64,000 nt of DNA from Kitasatospora setae KM-6054 (GTDB lineage Bacteria; Actinomycetota; Actinomycetes; Streptomycetales; Streptomycetaceae): contig NC_016109.1 in assembly GCF_000269985.1 (NCBI RefSeq), positions 5,022,001-5,086,000 of the forward strand, in the 5' to 3' direction. A model generated the notes under the pieces. That model worked only from the letters and a program-made list of their open reading frames with translations, did no database searches and had not been told where the DNA came from. The translations under genes were made by a program, and so were the position numbers. Numbering within the stretch: the first letter of the stretch is position 1; each line of letters begins with the position of its first letter. Shown piece by piece: positions 24,611 to 33,117 of this stretch.

Positions 24611-27600
24611 ATGTCGCTCGACGTTCAGACCTGGCTCCGCACCGCCGGAACCCCGGGCCACCCGGCCCCGACGGCCGCCCTGCTGCCCGGCCTGCCCGGC
24701 GCCGACGAGCGGCTGCACGCCGTGATCGCCGCCGCGGCGAGCTTCGAGGAACGCGCCGCCGCCCGCGACGACGGACAGGCCCTGTTCACCCCCGACCCCG
24801 CCGAGGACCGGCGCAGCCGCACCGCCGCCGTCGAGACCTGGCTGCGCCGCGCGGCCGGCGACCAGCGCTCCGCCGGGGTGCTGCTCGACCACCTGGCCGA
24901 GACCGGCCGCCCGCTCGGCGAGGGCCTGCGCCGCGTCCGCCTCACCGACCCGGCGAAGCTGCCGGGCTGGGCGTACCCGCTGGCCGTGTTCCTGCGCGCC
25001 CAGAGCGAGGCGCCCGCCACCGGGCCCGGTGCGGTCGCGGCCGGCTTCCGGGCCGCCGCCGACGCGCTGCTGCCGGCCGGGGCGGGCTCGGTGCTGGGCG
25101 TCCCGGTCACCGCGAAGGGCCGCGCCGACGTGGTCGGCACGCTGACCGGACGGCTGGTCGAGGTCGCCAACCTGACGCTCTGCCAGGAGTTCCAGCTCGC
25201 CACCGGCCGCCCGCGCGCCACCGCCTGGGACGCCGAGGGCGGCCCGGACGCCTCCGCCGCCGGCTGGCTGGCCCGGCTGGAGCGGCTGCCCGCGCTGGCC
25301 TACCTGATCGGCACGGTCTGCCGCCAGTGGCAGGAGATGTACACCGAGATGTTCGCCCGGCTCTCCGCCGACCGGGCGAGCCTGGTCGCCGAGATGTGGG
25401 GCGGCACCGACCCGGGCGCGCTGGACTCCGTGCACGGCGACGCCGGCGACCGGCACGCCCAGGGCCGCTCGGTCGCGCTGCTGCGCTTCGAGAGCGGCGC
25501 GGGCGTGGTCTACAAGCCCAAGGACATGCGGCACGCCACCGCCTTCCTCGGCCTGGTCGAGCGCCTCAACCGGGAGCTCTCGCTCGACCTGCCGCTGCGC
25601 ACCGTGCTGATCCGCTCCGACCGCGGCGACGACGGCCACGCCGCCTCGCTCAGCACCGACTGCTCCGGCGACTACGGCTGGGAGGAGCTCGTCCCGTCCC
25701 GCCCCTGCGCCGACCGCGCGGGCTTCGCCCGGTTCTACCGCCGCCTCGGCATGACCATCCGGCTGGTGCAGCTGCTCGAAGGCCGCGACATGTGGGCCGA
25801 CAACCTGCTCGCCGACGGCGAGCACCCGGTCCTGATCGACCTGGAGTGCCTGCTCTACCCGCGCGTCCAGAACCCGCCGGTGCTCAAGGACGCCCAGCAC
25901 GCCCTGCTGGACGAGCTGGAGACCACCGTGGTGCGCACCGCGATGGCCTTCCAGGCGTGGACCCCGGCCGGCCGCACCGACGCCCTCGACATCGGCTGCC
26001 TGTCCCGGGTCGGCAGCCTGGAGGTCGTCCCCGGCGTCCCCGCGCTGCCGATCACCGCCTACCGCCCGGTGCACGACGGGCAGCCCGCCGACCCGTGGCA
26101 GTACAGCGCCGAGGTGGTCGACGGCTACCGCGAGATGCACGACGCGCTGTACCGGATCCGGGCCGAACTCGCCGACCCCGAAGGGCCGCTGAGCGGATTC
26201 CGGGGCGTCTGGGTGCGCTACATCTGGCGGCACACCTGGGACGGCTACAAGATCCTGCGGGCCTCCACCAGCCCGCTCGCGCTGGACGACGGCGCGACCC
26301 GGGAGACCGTCATCGCGGGCGCCCTGCGCGGCGCCGTCACCGCCCGCTCCGGCGACCCGGACCGCGGCGACCTGCTGGAGGTGGTGCTCGCCGAGCTCGA
26401 CTCCTTCCGCACCCTGGACATCCCGTTCTTCCGCTCGCTGACCACCTCCTCCTCGGTGTTCACCGCCGACGGCCGCGAGATCCCCGGCCACTTCCGCTCC
26501 ACCGGCTGGCAGCGCCTGCAGCAGCGGGTCGCCGAACTCGACGGCTTCGACCTGGACACCCACGTCGCCGTGCTCTCCGGCTGCGTGGACGCCGCCCGGT
26601 CCGGCACCGAGGAACCCCCGGCCGAGCCGGTCCGGCCGCCCGCCGCCGCCGCACCGCCCGCCGCCGCACCGCCCGCCCCCGGCGAACTGCTGGCCGAGGC
26701 CGTCGCGATCGGCGACCGGATCCTGGCCGCCCGCCGCGGCACCGGCTGGGTCGCCCAGGGCTGGTACCCCGGCACCGGCCTGCGCCAGGTCGAGGTGCTC
26801 GGCCCCGACCTGACCTCCGGCACCCTCGGCATCGCCCTCTACCTCGCCGAACTCTGGTCCGCCACCGGCGAACCGCGCTTCCACCGGGCCGCGCACGCCC
26901 TGCTCGCCGAGGCCGCCGCGCTGATCGACCCGGCCGAGCCCAAGGCGTTCGCCTTCGCCGGCGACTCCCGGCTGGCCTCCGGCGCGCCCGTCCCCGGCGG
27001 CTTCTTCGGCCCCGGCGCGATCATCCACGGCCTGGCCCGCGGCGGCCTGCTGCTCGGCGAGGCCGACTTCCTGACCGCCGCGCAGGCCCTGGTGCCCGGC
27101 GCGATGACGGTCGCCGAGTCCGCCTCCAGCCGCCCCGGCCGCCCGATGCGGACCCCGCACGCCGACGTCCCGCTCGGCACCGCCGGACTGCTGCTCAACC
27201 TGCTGCGGCTGCGCCGCGCCGCCGGCGCGCACCCCGACACCGACCAGGCGATCCGCACCCTGGCCGCCGACGCGCTCGACCGGCTCGCCGACGAGCACAC
27301 CGCGTTCGACTTCCAGCAGCTCGTCCCCGGCGGTTCCGACTCGGTCGCCGCCGCGCTCGCCCGCACCCTCGCCGAAGCCCCCGCGCTGCTCGCCGACCCC
27401 GCGGACGTCCGGGCCCGGCTGCACGCCCACCGCTTCGACACCGCGACCCGGGCCGGCCGGCTCGCCTGCCTGGACAGCGCCGTCTCGCTCGGCGCCGACG
27501 CCGTCGACCAGGACGACCTCGGCGTGCTCGCCCCGCCCGTCACCGGTCCCGAACTCGCCGCCCTCACCGGCCGCGCCCTGCTCTCCGCCGCCACCGAGGC

Positions 27601-27868
27601 GCTCACCGCCGCCGAGGCCGGCCTGGTGCACACCCTCCCCGAGGAGGCCGAGGCGCTGCTGGACGGCCCGTTCTACGACGGCCGGGAGGCCGCCGCCCTG
27701 ATGGTCCGCGAACTGCTCACCCGCCACCGCCTGCACGGCACCTGGTTCCCGGACCGGGCCGCGCACGACGCCGTCAACCTCGGCGCGCTGGACGGCACCG
27801 TCGCCGTCGGCCTGCTGCTGCTGCGCCTGCACGACGCCTCCGCCGCCCCGCTCGCCACCCTGCGCTGA
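24611..27868 (+). CDS. LanM-like enzyme with dehydratase domain and degenerate cyclase domain
   Basis: A 1085-aa protein of class II lanthipeptide synthetase layout. The N-terminal DUF4135 lipid-kinase-like domain (~130-660) keeps Asp280 and His282 in GDRHAQGR, Lys302 in VVYKPKD, Asp393 and Asn398 in DMWADN, Asp410 in LIDLE, and Arg536 and Thr542 in RYIWRHT. The spacing equals that of CylM, but the family His two residues after Asp393 is Trp395. A Pro/Ala linker (~675-695) leads to a LanC-like alpha-toroid (~700-1085) with no CHG or WC motif; its only Cys lies in RLACLDS. The zinc site needed for thioether formation is thus missing. Expected role: phosphorylation and elimination of Ser to dehydroalanine without ring closure. 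Starts one base after the preceding stop. Confidence 0.88.
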   Translation: MSLDVQTWLRTAGTPGHPAPTAALLPGLPGADERLHAVIAAAASFEERAAARDDGQALFTPDPAEDRRSRTAAVETWLRRAAGDQRSAGVLLDHLAETGRPLGEGLRRVRLTDPAKLPGWAYPLAVFLRAQSEAPATGPGAVAAGFRAAADALLPAGAGSVLGVPVTAKGRADVVGTLTGRLVEVANLTLCQEFQLATGRPRATAWDAEGGPDASAAGWLARLERLPALAYLIGTVCRQWQEMYTEMFARLSADRASLVAEMWGGTDPGALDSVHGDAGDRHAQGRSVALLRFESGAGVVYKPKDMRHATAFLGLVERLNRELSLDLPLRTVLIRSDRGDDGHAASLSTDCSGDYGWEELVPSRPCADRAGFARFYRRLGMTIRLVQLLEGRDMWADNLLADGEHPVLIDLECLLYPRVQNPPVLKDAQHALLDELETTVVRTAMAFQAWTPAGRTDALDIGCLSRVGSLEVVPGVPALPITAYRPVHDGQPADPWQYSAEVVDGYREMHDALYRIRAELADPEGPLSGFRGVWVRYIWRHTWDGYKILRASTSPLALDDGATRETVIAGALRGAVTARSGDPDRGDLLEVVLAELDSFRTLDIPFFRSLTTSSSVFTADGREIPGHFRSTGWQRLQQRVAELDGFDLDTHVAVLSGCVDAARSGTEEPPAEPVRPPAAAAPPAAAPPAPGELLAEAVAIGDRILAARRGTGWVAQGWYPGTGLRQVEVLGPDLTSGTLGIALYLAELWSATGEPRFHRAAHALLAEAAALIDPAEPKAFAFAGDSRLASGAPVPGGFFGPGAIIHGLARGGLLLGEADFLTAAQALVPGAMTVAESASSRPGRPMRTPHADVPLGTAGLLLNLLRLRRAAGAHPDTDQAIRTLAADALDRLADEHTAFDFQQLVPGGSDSVAAALARTLAEAPALLADPADVRARLHAHRFDTATRAGRLACLDSAVSLGADAVDQDDLGVLAPPVTGPELAALTGRALLSAATEALTAAEAGLVHTLPEEAEALLDGPFYDGREAAALMVRELLTRHRLHGTWFPDRAAHDAVNLGALDGTVAVGLLLLRLHDASAAPLATLR

Positions 27869-27897
27869 CCGCGCGCCGCTTCGAGGAGTACCCCGCC

Positions 27898-30168
27898 ATG
27901 TCCGAACTCATCGGCTTCAAACGCCACTTCACTCCGTACGTGGTCGACGGCGAGGCCGTCTACCTGGTCTCCGAGCGCGGCGTCTCGGTGGTCGACGGCC
28001 GGCTCGCCCAGGCCCTCGCCCCGCTGCTGGACGGCACCCGCACCGCCGAGCAGATCGGCGCCGCCCTGGACGGCGTGGTGCCCGCCGACAAGCTCCGCGC
28101 GGGCGTCGACAAGCTCCGGGCCGGCGGCTGGGTCACCGCCGCCGACCCCGGCACCGACCGCCCCGGCGCCGCCTTCTTCGAGATGGCCGGGCAGGACGGC
28201 GACGCCGCGATGACCGCGCTGCGCGCCGCCACCGTCCGGATCGAGGTGCACGGCGAACTCGACCCCGCGCCGTTCCTGGCCGCGCTCGCCGCCGCGGGCG
28301 TCACCGTCGACCAGGACGCCGAGTTCACCGTCGCGCTCACCGAGGACTACCTGCACCCCGGCCTGGCCGAGCGCAACCGGCAGGCCCTCGCCGACGGCCG
28401 CCCCTGGCTGCTGGCCCGCCCGGTCGGCTCGATCGTCTGGGTCGGCCCGGTCTTCCAGCCGGACGGCCCCGGCGGCGCCGAGGGCTCCGGCTGCTGGGAG
28501 TGCCTGGCGCACCGGCTCTCCGCCAACCGGCAGTCGCTCAGCTACCTCCAGCACCGCCTCGGCCAGGACGAGCCGATCTCCACCGCGGGCGCCCACCTGC
28601 CCGCCACCCTGGCCCTGGGCACCCAGCTCGCCGCCCTGGAGACCGCCAAGTGGCTGGCCGGCGCCCGCCCGGAGCGGCCCGCCGTCACCACCCTGGACAC
28701 CGTGCTGCTGGAGAGCGAGAAGCACGTCCTGGTGCGCCGCCCGCAGTGCCCGTCCTGCGGCGACGACACGCTGGTGGCCGCGCGCCAACTCGCCCCGGTC
28801 GCCTTCGAGTCCCGCCCCAAGGCGTTCACCGCCGACGGCGGCCACCGCTCCGCCTCGCCCGAGGACATGCTGGAGAAGTACCGCCCCCAGCTCAGCCCGA
28901 TCACCGGCGTCGTCACCACCCTCGTCCCGGCCGCCCGCACCCCCACCGGCCTGCGGGTCTACGTCTCCGGGCAGAACCTGTCCCGGCAGAGCGGCGACCT
29001 CAAGCAGCTGCGCACCGGCCTGCGCTCGGTCTCCTGCGGCAAGGGCCGCACCGACGTGCAGGCCAGGGCCTCCGCGCTCGGCGAGGCGATGGAGCGCTTC
29101 TCCGGCGTCTTCCAGGGCGACGAGGCCCGCCGCACCGCCACCTTCGCCGAACTCGGCGACGCCGCGATCCACCCCGAGCGCACCCTGCTCTACTCCGCCA
29201 AGCAGTACGCCGAGCGCGACCGCTGGAACGTCAAGCAGTCCATGTTCAACGTCGTCCCGGTGCCGTTCCGCGCCGACGACCCGATCGAGTGGTCCCCGGC
29301 CTGGTCGCTCACCGAGCGGCGGCAGCGCTGGCTGCCCACCCAGGCGATGTACTACGGCTACCGGCACGGCGGCCGGTTCTACGCCGCCGGCGACTCCAAC
29401 GGCTGCGCGGCCGGCACCTCCTTCGAGGACGCCGTCCTCCAGGGCTTCCTGGAACTCGTCGAACGGGACGCCGTCGCGCTCTGGTGGTACAACCGGGTCC
29501 AGCGCCCCGCCGTCGACCTCGACGCCTTCGGCGACCCGTACATCGACCAGCTCCGCGAGGTCTACCGCGGCCTGCGCCGGGAGATCTGGGCGCTCGACCT
29601 GACCGCCGACTTCGGCATCCCGGTGGTCGGCGCGTTCTCCCGCCGGACCGACGCCAAGCCGGGCGGCGGCACCAACGAGGACGTGCTGATCGCCTTCGGC
29701 GCCCACCTCGACCCGCACATCGCGCTCACCCGCGCCCTGACCGAGATGAACCAGTTCCTCGGCCCGGTGGCCGGCGACGAGCACGGCCGGGTCAACTACG
29801 CGGGCGCCGACCCCGAGCAGAAGGCGTGGTGGACCACCGCCACCACCGCCAACCAGCCCTACCTGCTGCCCGACCCGCACGCACCGCGCTCCACCCCGGC
29901 CAGCTGGCTCCCGCTCGCGGGCGCCGACCTCGCCGACGACCTGGCGCTCGTCCAGAAGATCGTCGAGGACCGCGGCATGGAGTTCCTGGTCGCCGACCAG
30001 ACCCGCCCCGACGTGGGGCTGCCCGTCGCCCGGGTGATCGTCCCCGGCATGCGGCACTTCTGGGCCAGGTTCGCGCCCGGCCGGCTCTACGACGTCCCGG
30101 TCCGGCTCGGCTGGCTGGACACCCCGACCCCGGAGAGCGAGCTCAACCCGATCCCCATCTTCATCTGA
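27898..30168 (+). CDS. Fused E1-like (C protein) / YcaO cyclodehydratase
   Basis: A 756-aa TOMM cyclodehydratase that would convert Cys or Ser of the precursor into thiazoline or oxazoline using ATP. Residues ~1-360 are the leader-binding E1/ocin-ThiF-like part with two CxxC pairs (CWEC ~200 and CPSC ~286) for zinc. Residues ~370-756 are the YcaO domain, with GKGRTDVQARASALGEAMER and NGCAAGTSFEDAVLQGFLELVERDA as ATP/Mg motifs. The C terminus NPIPIFI resembles the Pro-rich tail required in azoline-forming YcaO enzymes. GAGGAG lies upstream of ATG 27898, 29 bp after the LanM stop. With the SagB gene next, azoline formation and oxidation are encoded together. Confidence 0.92.
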   Translation: MSELIGFKRHFTPYVVDGEAVYLVSERGVSVVDGRLAQALAPLLDGTRTAEQIGAALDGVVPADKLRAGVDKLRAGGWVTAADPGTDRPGAAFFEMAGQDGDAAMTALRAATVRIEVHGELDPAPFLAALAAAGVTVDQDAEFTVALTEDYLHPGLAERNRQALADGRPWLLARPVGSIVWVGPVFQPDGPGGAEGSGCWECLAHRLSANRQSLSYLQHRLGQDEPISTAGAHLPATLALGTQLAALETAKWLAGARPERPAVTTLDTVLLESEKHVLVRRPQCPSCGDDTLVAARQLAPVAFESRPKAFTADGGHRSASPEDMLEKYRPQLSPITGVVTTLVPAARTPTGLRVYVSGQNLSRQSGDLKQLRTGLRSVSCGKGRTDVQARASALGEAMERFSGVFQGDEARRTATFAELGDAAIHPERTLLYSAKQYAERDRWNVKQSMFNVVPVPFRADDPIEWSPAWSLTERRQRWLPTQAMYYGYRHGGRFYAAGDSNGCAAGTSFEDAVLQGFLELVERDAVALWWYNRVQRPAVDLDAFGDPYIDQLREVYRGLRREIWALDLTADFGIPVVGAFSRRTDAKPGGGTNEDVLIAFGAHLDPHIALTRALTEMNQFLGPVAGDEHGRVNYAGADPEQKAWWTTATTANQPYLLPDPHAPRSTPASWLPLAGADLADDLALVQKIVEDRGMEFLVADQTRPDVGLPVARVIVPGMRHFWARFAPGRLYDVPVRLGWLDTPTPESELNPIPIFI

Positions 30169-30223
30169 CCGCACACGCGGGACGGCCGGGCCCGGCCGTC
30201 CCGCCCCTCCGGGGAGGTACACC

Positions 30224-31750
30224 ATGACCGTCATCGACACCCTGCCGCCCGCCCCCGCCACCGGGGGCCACCACCCGCTGCGCCGGCTGCTCCGGCTCCG
30301 CCCCGAGGTCGAGGTCACCGCCCAGGGCGCCGACGTCGAACTCGCCCACCCGTGGGGCCGCCAGCGCGTCCACGCGCTCGGCGAGCGCACCGTCGCCGCG
30401 CTGCTCGACCTCACCCGTGCCGACGCCGACCTCGACCTGCTGGCCCTCGACCACGTCCGGCTGCTCAAACTGCTCGAACGCTTCCCGTACCTGGTCACCA
30501 CCACCGTGGCCGGCCCGCTCGGCACCCCGCTGGCCACCGCCGTCCCGATCGCCCGCGCCGCCGCGCTGCCCGGCTTCGCCCGCCCCACCGGCCCGCTGGT
30601 GCTCTCCCGGTTCGCCTACCTGCGCCGGCTGCCCGACGGCCAGGGCGCGGACGGCGAGAGCTGCGTCCTCGAATCGCCGATGGCCCCGTTCCGGCTCACC
30701 CTGCACCAGGCCGCGGCCGGCGCCTTCGTCGCCGCGCTCAGCACCTCCCGCACCGCCGCCGAGGCCGCGCTGCTCGCCGGAATGTCCCCCGGCGAGGGCG
30801 AGGCGCTGGCCGGACTGCTGGCCGGCGGCGGCTTCCTGGACGCCGGCCAGGGCGGCGAGGCCCCGCTCTGGGACTTCCACGACCTGCTGTTCCACGCCCG
30901 CAGCCGCCCCGGCCGGCACGACTACCCGACCGGCGGCGTCTTCGCCCACCAGGACGTCCCGCAGCTGCCGGCCGTCTCCACCCCCGGCGCCCGCGAGGAG
31001 GGCGAGGGCATCGACCTGCCCGTCCCGGACTGGAACACCGTGGTCGCCCGCGACCCCGCGCTCAGCGAGGTCCTCGAAGGCCGCCGCTCGGTCCGCAGCT
31101 ACGCCGACACCCCGGTCACCGTCGACCAACTCGCCGAACTGCTCTACCGGGTGGCCCGGGTCCGCCGCGTCATCCCCGGCGACCCCGCCGACCCGCACGG
31201 CTACGACGGCGTCGAACGCCCCTACCCGGCCGGCGGCGCCACCGGCGAACTGGAGGTCTACCTCTCGGTGGTCAAGTGCGTCGGCCTGGAGCCCGGCGTC
31301 TACCGCTACGACGCCGCCGCCCACCGGCTGCGCCCCCGCCCCTTCCAACACCCCGGCGAGGAGGCCGCGTTCAGCGAACTCGTGACCGCCGCCTGGCGCG
31401 CCACCGCCTGCACCGTCGACCCGCAGGTGCTGCTCACCGTCACCAGCCGGTTCGGCCGGCTCTCCTGGAAGTACAGCCAGATCGCGTACGCGCTGACCCT
31501 CAAGCACGTCGGCGTGCTCTACCAGACCCTCTACCTGGTCGCCACCGCGATGGGCCTCGCCCCCTGCGGCCTCGGCTCCGGCGACACCGACGCCGCCGCC
31601 CGCGCGCTCGGCCTGGACTGGACGGCCGAGTCCTCGGTCGGCGAGTTCCTGATCGGCAGCCGGCCCGACAACGTGCCGCGCACCGCGCACGGCTTCGCCG
31701 ACGTGGTGGACGCCGCCCGCGGCGGAGAGGGCTTCGGCGAGAACTTCTGA
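30224..31750 (+). CDS. SagB-type FMN dehydrogenase (azoline oxidase)
   Basis: A 508-aa nitroreductase-fold protein. The catalytic half begins near residue 280 with LEGRRSVRSYADTPVTVDQLAELLYRVARV, followed by RPYPAGGATGELEVYLSV (FMN and substrate loop) and GLAPCGLGSGD near the end, as in the SagB family. The N-terminal half carries the extra domain found in TOMM dehydrogenases. It would oxidise azolines to azoles with FMN. GGGGAGG precedes ATG 30224; the 55-bp gap after the YcaO gene and the terminator downstream make this the last gene of the operon. Confidence 0.9.
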   Translation: MTVIDTLPPAPATGGHHPLRRLLRLRPEVEVTAQGADVELAHPWGRQRVHALGERTVAALLDLTRADADLDLLALDHVRLLKLLERFPYLVTTTVAGPLGTPLATAVPIARAAALPGFARPTGPLVLSRFAYLRRLPDGQGADGESCVLESPMAPFRLTLHQAAAGAFVAALSTSRTAAEAALLAGMSPGEGEALAGLLAGGGFLDAGQGGEAPLWDFHDLLFHARSRPGRHDYPTGGVFAHQDVPQLPAVSTPGAREEGEGIDLPVPDWNTVVARDPALSEVLEGRRSVRSYADTPVTVDQLAELLYRVARVRRVIPGDPADPHGYDGVERPYPAGGATGELEVYLSVVKCVGLEPGVYRYDAAAHRLRPRPFQHPGEEAAFSELVTAAWRATACTVDPQVLLTVTSRFGRLSWKYSQIAYALTLKHVGVLYQTLYLVATAMGLAPCGLGSGDTDAAARALGLDWTAESSVGEFLIGSRPDNVPRTAHGFADVVDAARGGEGFGENF

Positions 31751-31791
31751 GCACGAGCACGAGCACAAGCGCGAGCACGCGGGCACGCCTG

Positions 31792-31820
31792 CGACCCGTC
31801 AGCGGGAATCTGACGGGTCG
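31792..31820. terminator. Hairpin between SagB gene and convergent regulator
   Basis: CGACCCGTCAG (31792-31802) and CTGACGGGTCG (31810-31820) pair perfectly around a 7-nt loop. It lies 42 bp after the SagB stop, following a GAGCAC-rich tandem stretch (31750-31779), and can serve both convergent genes. Confidence 0.8.
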
Positions 31821-31853
31821 TCGGCGAGCCTGCGTGTTCCTCCGTGAGCCCTC

Positions 31854-32552
31854 TTACAGCCAGCCGCACTCGCGGGCGATCCGGATCGCGTCGCAGCGGT
31901 TGCGGGCCCGGGTCTTGGCGATCGCCGCCGAGACGTAGTTGCGCACCGTCCCCGGCGAGAGCGACAGCGCCGCGGCCGCCTCCCGCACCGTGCTGCCCTC
32001 GGCGATCTCGCCCAGCACCGCCAGCTCCCGGCGGCTCAGCGGCCCGGCCTGCCCGGCCCGCACCACGTCCAGCACCAGCCGGGGGTCGTACACCCGGCCG
32101 CCGCGGGCCAGTTCGCGCACCGCGGCGATCAGCGCCGGCGCCTGCACGTCCTTCACCAGCACCCCGGCCGCGCCCTCCACCAGCGCCCGCCGCGACTCCG
32201 CCGTCCGCGGCAGGGCCGGCACCAGCAGCAGCACCGCCGCGCCCGGCGCCGCCTGCTGCACCTGCCGGGCCAGCACCGCGCCGTCGGCCTGCTCGGGCTC
32301 CAGGCCCAGCACCGCCAGCGCGGGCCGCGCCCGGGCGGCCACCGCCGCGGCCTCCTCGCAGCCGGCCGCCTCGGCGACCACCGCGAGGTCCTCCTCCCGG
32401 TCCAGCAGGGCCCCCAGGCCCGAGCGGAACAGGTGGTGGCCGTCGGCCAGCAGGATCCTGGTCGCCGTCACCGCCACCGCCGCCGCCCCGCCGAGCGGGA
32501 ACCCGTCCGTCATGACCCGCCGTGCCGGCGGGCGTTCCAGTGCGGTCGTCAT
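31854..32552 (-). CDS. LuxR/NarL-type response regulator with receiver lacking the phospho-acceptor Asp
   Basis: A 232-aa regulator with a receiver-like domain (~30-150) and a C-terminal LuxR helix-turn-helix (LSRRELAVLGEIAEGSTVREAAAALSLSPGTVRNYVSAAIAKT, ~168-210). The strand that normally ends in the phosphorylated Asp reads PALAVLGLEPEQADG, with Gly or Glu in place of Asp, although the switch Lys in GVLVKD remains. No histidine kinase is nearby, so it probably works without phosphorylation, perhaps sensing a ligand, as atypical receivers of antibiotic regulators do. ATG 32552 follows GGAGG by seven bases. Candidate regulator of the RiPP cluster. Confidence 0.85.
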   Translation of the reverse strand: MTTALERPPARRVMTDGFPLGGAAAVAVTATRILLADGHHLFRSGLGALLDREEDLAVVAEAAGCEEAAAVAARARPALAVLGLEPEQADGAVLARQVQQAAPGAAVLLLVPALPRTAESRRALVEGAAGVLVKDVQAPALIAAVRELARGGRVYDPRLVLDVVRAGQAGPLSRRELAVLGEIAEGSTVREAAAALSLSPGTVRNYVSAAIAKTRARNRCDAIRIARECGWL

Positions 32553-32583
32553 CCGTGCGCCTCCGCGGTCCGTTCCGGCTCGG

Positions 32584-32865
32584 TCAGCCCCAGCCCCAGG
32601 TGCCCGACTGCTGCGGGCCGGACGGGGTGGCGGTCGGGGTCGGGCTGCCCGACGGCACCGGGGTCGGGTCCGTCACGCCGGGGCCGACCACCGACGACTG
32701 CGCACCCGCGTCGACCGGCTGCCGCGGGCCGTCCGCGACCGCCGCGTCCGCCGTCACCACGGTGGCCGGCCGGGCCGGCCCGGCCAGTTCGGCGGCGGTG
32801 GCGACGCCGCCCACGGTGAGTGCGCCAAGTACGGCAATCGCGACAAAACGGAAGTTCAGCGACAT
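32584..32865 (-). CDS. Small secreted Pro/Thr-rich protein
   Basis: A 93-aa protein with an N-terminal signal peptide (MSLNFRFVAIAVLGALTVGGVATAA) and a low-complexity tail of P-T-P-V-P-S-G-S-P-T type ending SGTWGWG. No Cys and no lipobox. Upstream frame extends to 33063 but the signal peptide marks ATG 32865. It lies 31 bp upstream of the receiver-like regulator on the same strand. Function unknown; a role in the cluster is only suggested by position. Confidence 0.6.
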   Translation of the reverse strand: MSLNFRFVAIAVLGALTVGGVATAAELAGPARPATVVTADAAVADGPRQPVDAGAQSSVVGPGVTDPTPVPSGSPTPTATPSGPQQSGTWGWG

Positions 32866-33062
32866 GGGAGTGCCCGATCCTCTCGCGTTCGGCTGATCCC
32901 CGGGCTGCCACCGGGGAGCGTGGTGAAAGAGCCGTCGTCCGGCGTCCGGTGCGGTCCGCGTCCCCCGCCGGGGGCTGCTCCCGCGGTTTCCGCTCCGTCG
33001 TCCTTCCGACAACAACGAGAGTGCTCCCGATGGCACCTCCGTGTCAGTAGCCGGAGCTGGCA

Positions 33063-33084
33063 CCAGAGTGCCGTGGCACTCTGG
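33063..33084. promoter_or_regulatory. 22-bp perfect palindrome, operator candidate
   Basis: CCAGAGTGCC, then GT, then the exact complement of the first arm. It sits in the 252-bp space upstream of the secreted-protein/regulator pair and just past the 3' end of the 33118 gene. It may be a regulator-binding site or a short terminator for that gene. Confidence 0.55.
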
Positions 33085-33117
33085 GGTCAGCTCGCCCGGC
33101 CCGGCGGCCGGCCCCGG

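Noticed and set aside
24611..27868. Classical class II lantibiotic assignment for the cluster
   Set aside because: The cyclase zinc motifs are missing and the core has only one Cys, so lanthionine rings are not supported.
24578..30588. Very long minus-strand open frames antisense to the LanM and YcaO genes
   Set aside because: They are mirror frames of high-GC3 genes, rich in Gly/Val/Glu without domains; the plus-strand enzymes explain the coding signal.
31748..31779. GAGCAC tandem stretch after the SagB gene as a regulatory repeat
   Set aside because: Short and imperfect; lies between the stop codon and the terminator and looks like simple slippage sequence.
32584..32865. Small secreted protein considered as a second RiPP precursor
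   Set aside because: It has a Sec signal peptide, no Cys, no Gly-Gly leader, and a Pro/Thr spacer-like tail, so it does not suit the modification enzymes.
33063..33084. CIRCE element
   Set aside because: The arms are in the opposite order (GAGTG first, CACTC second) with only two bases between, unlike the HrcA operator.
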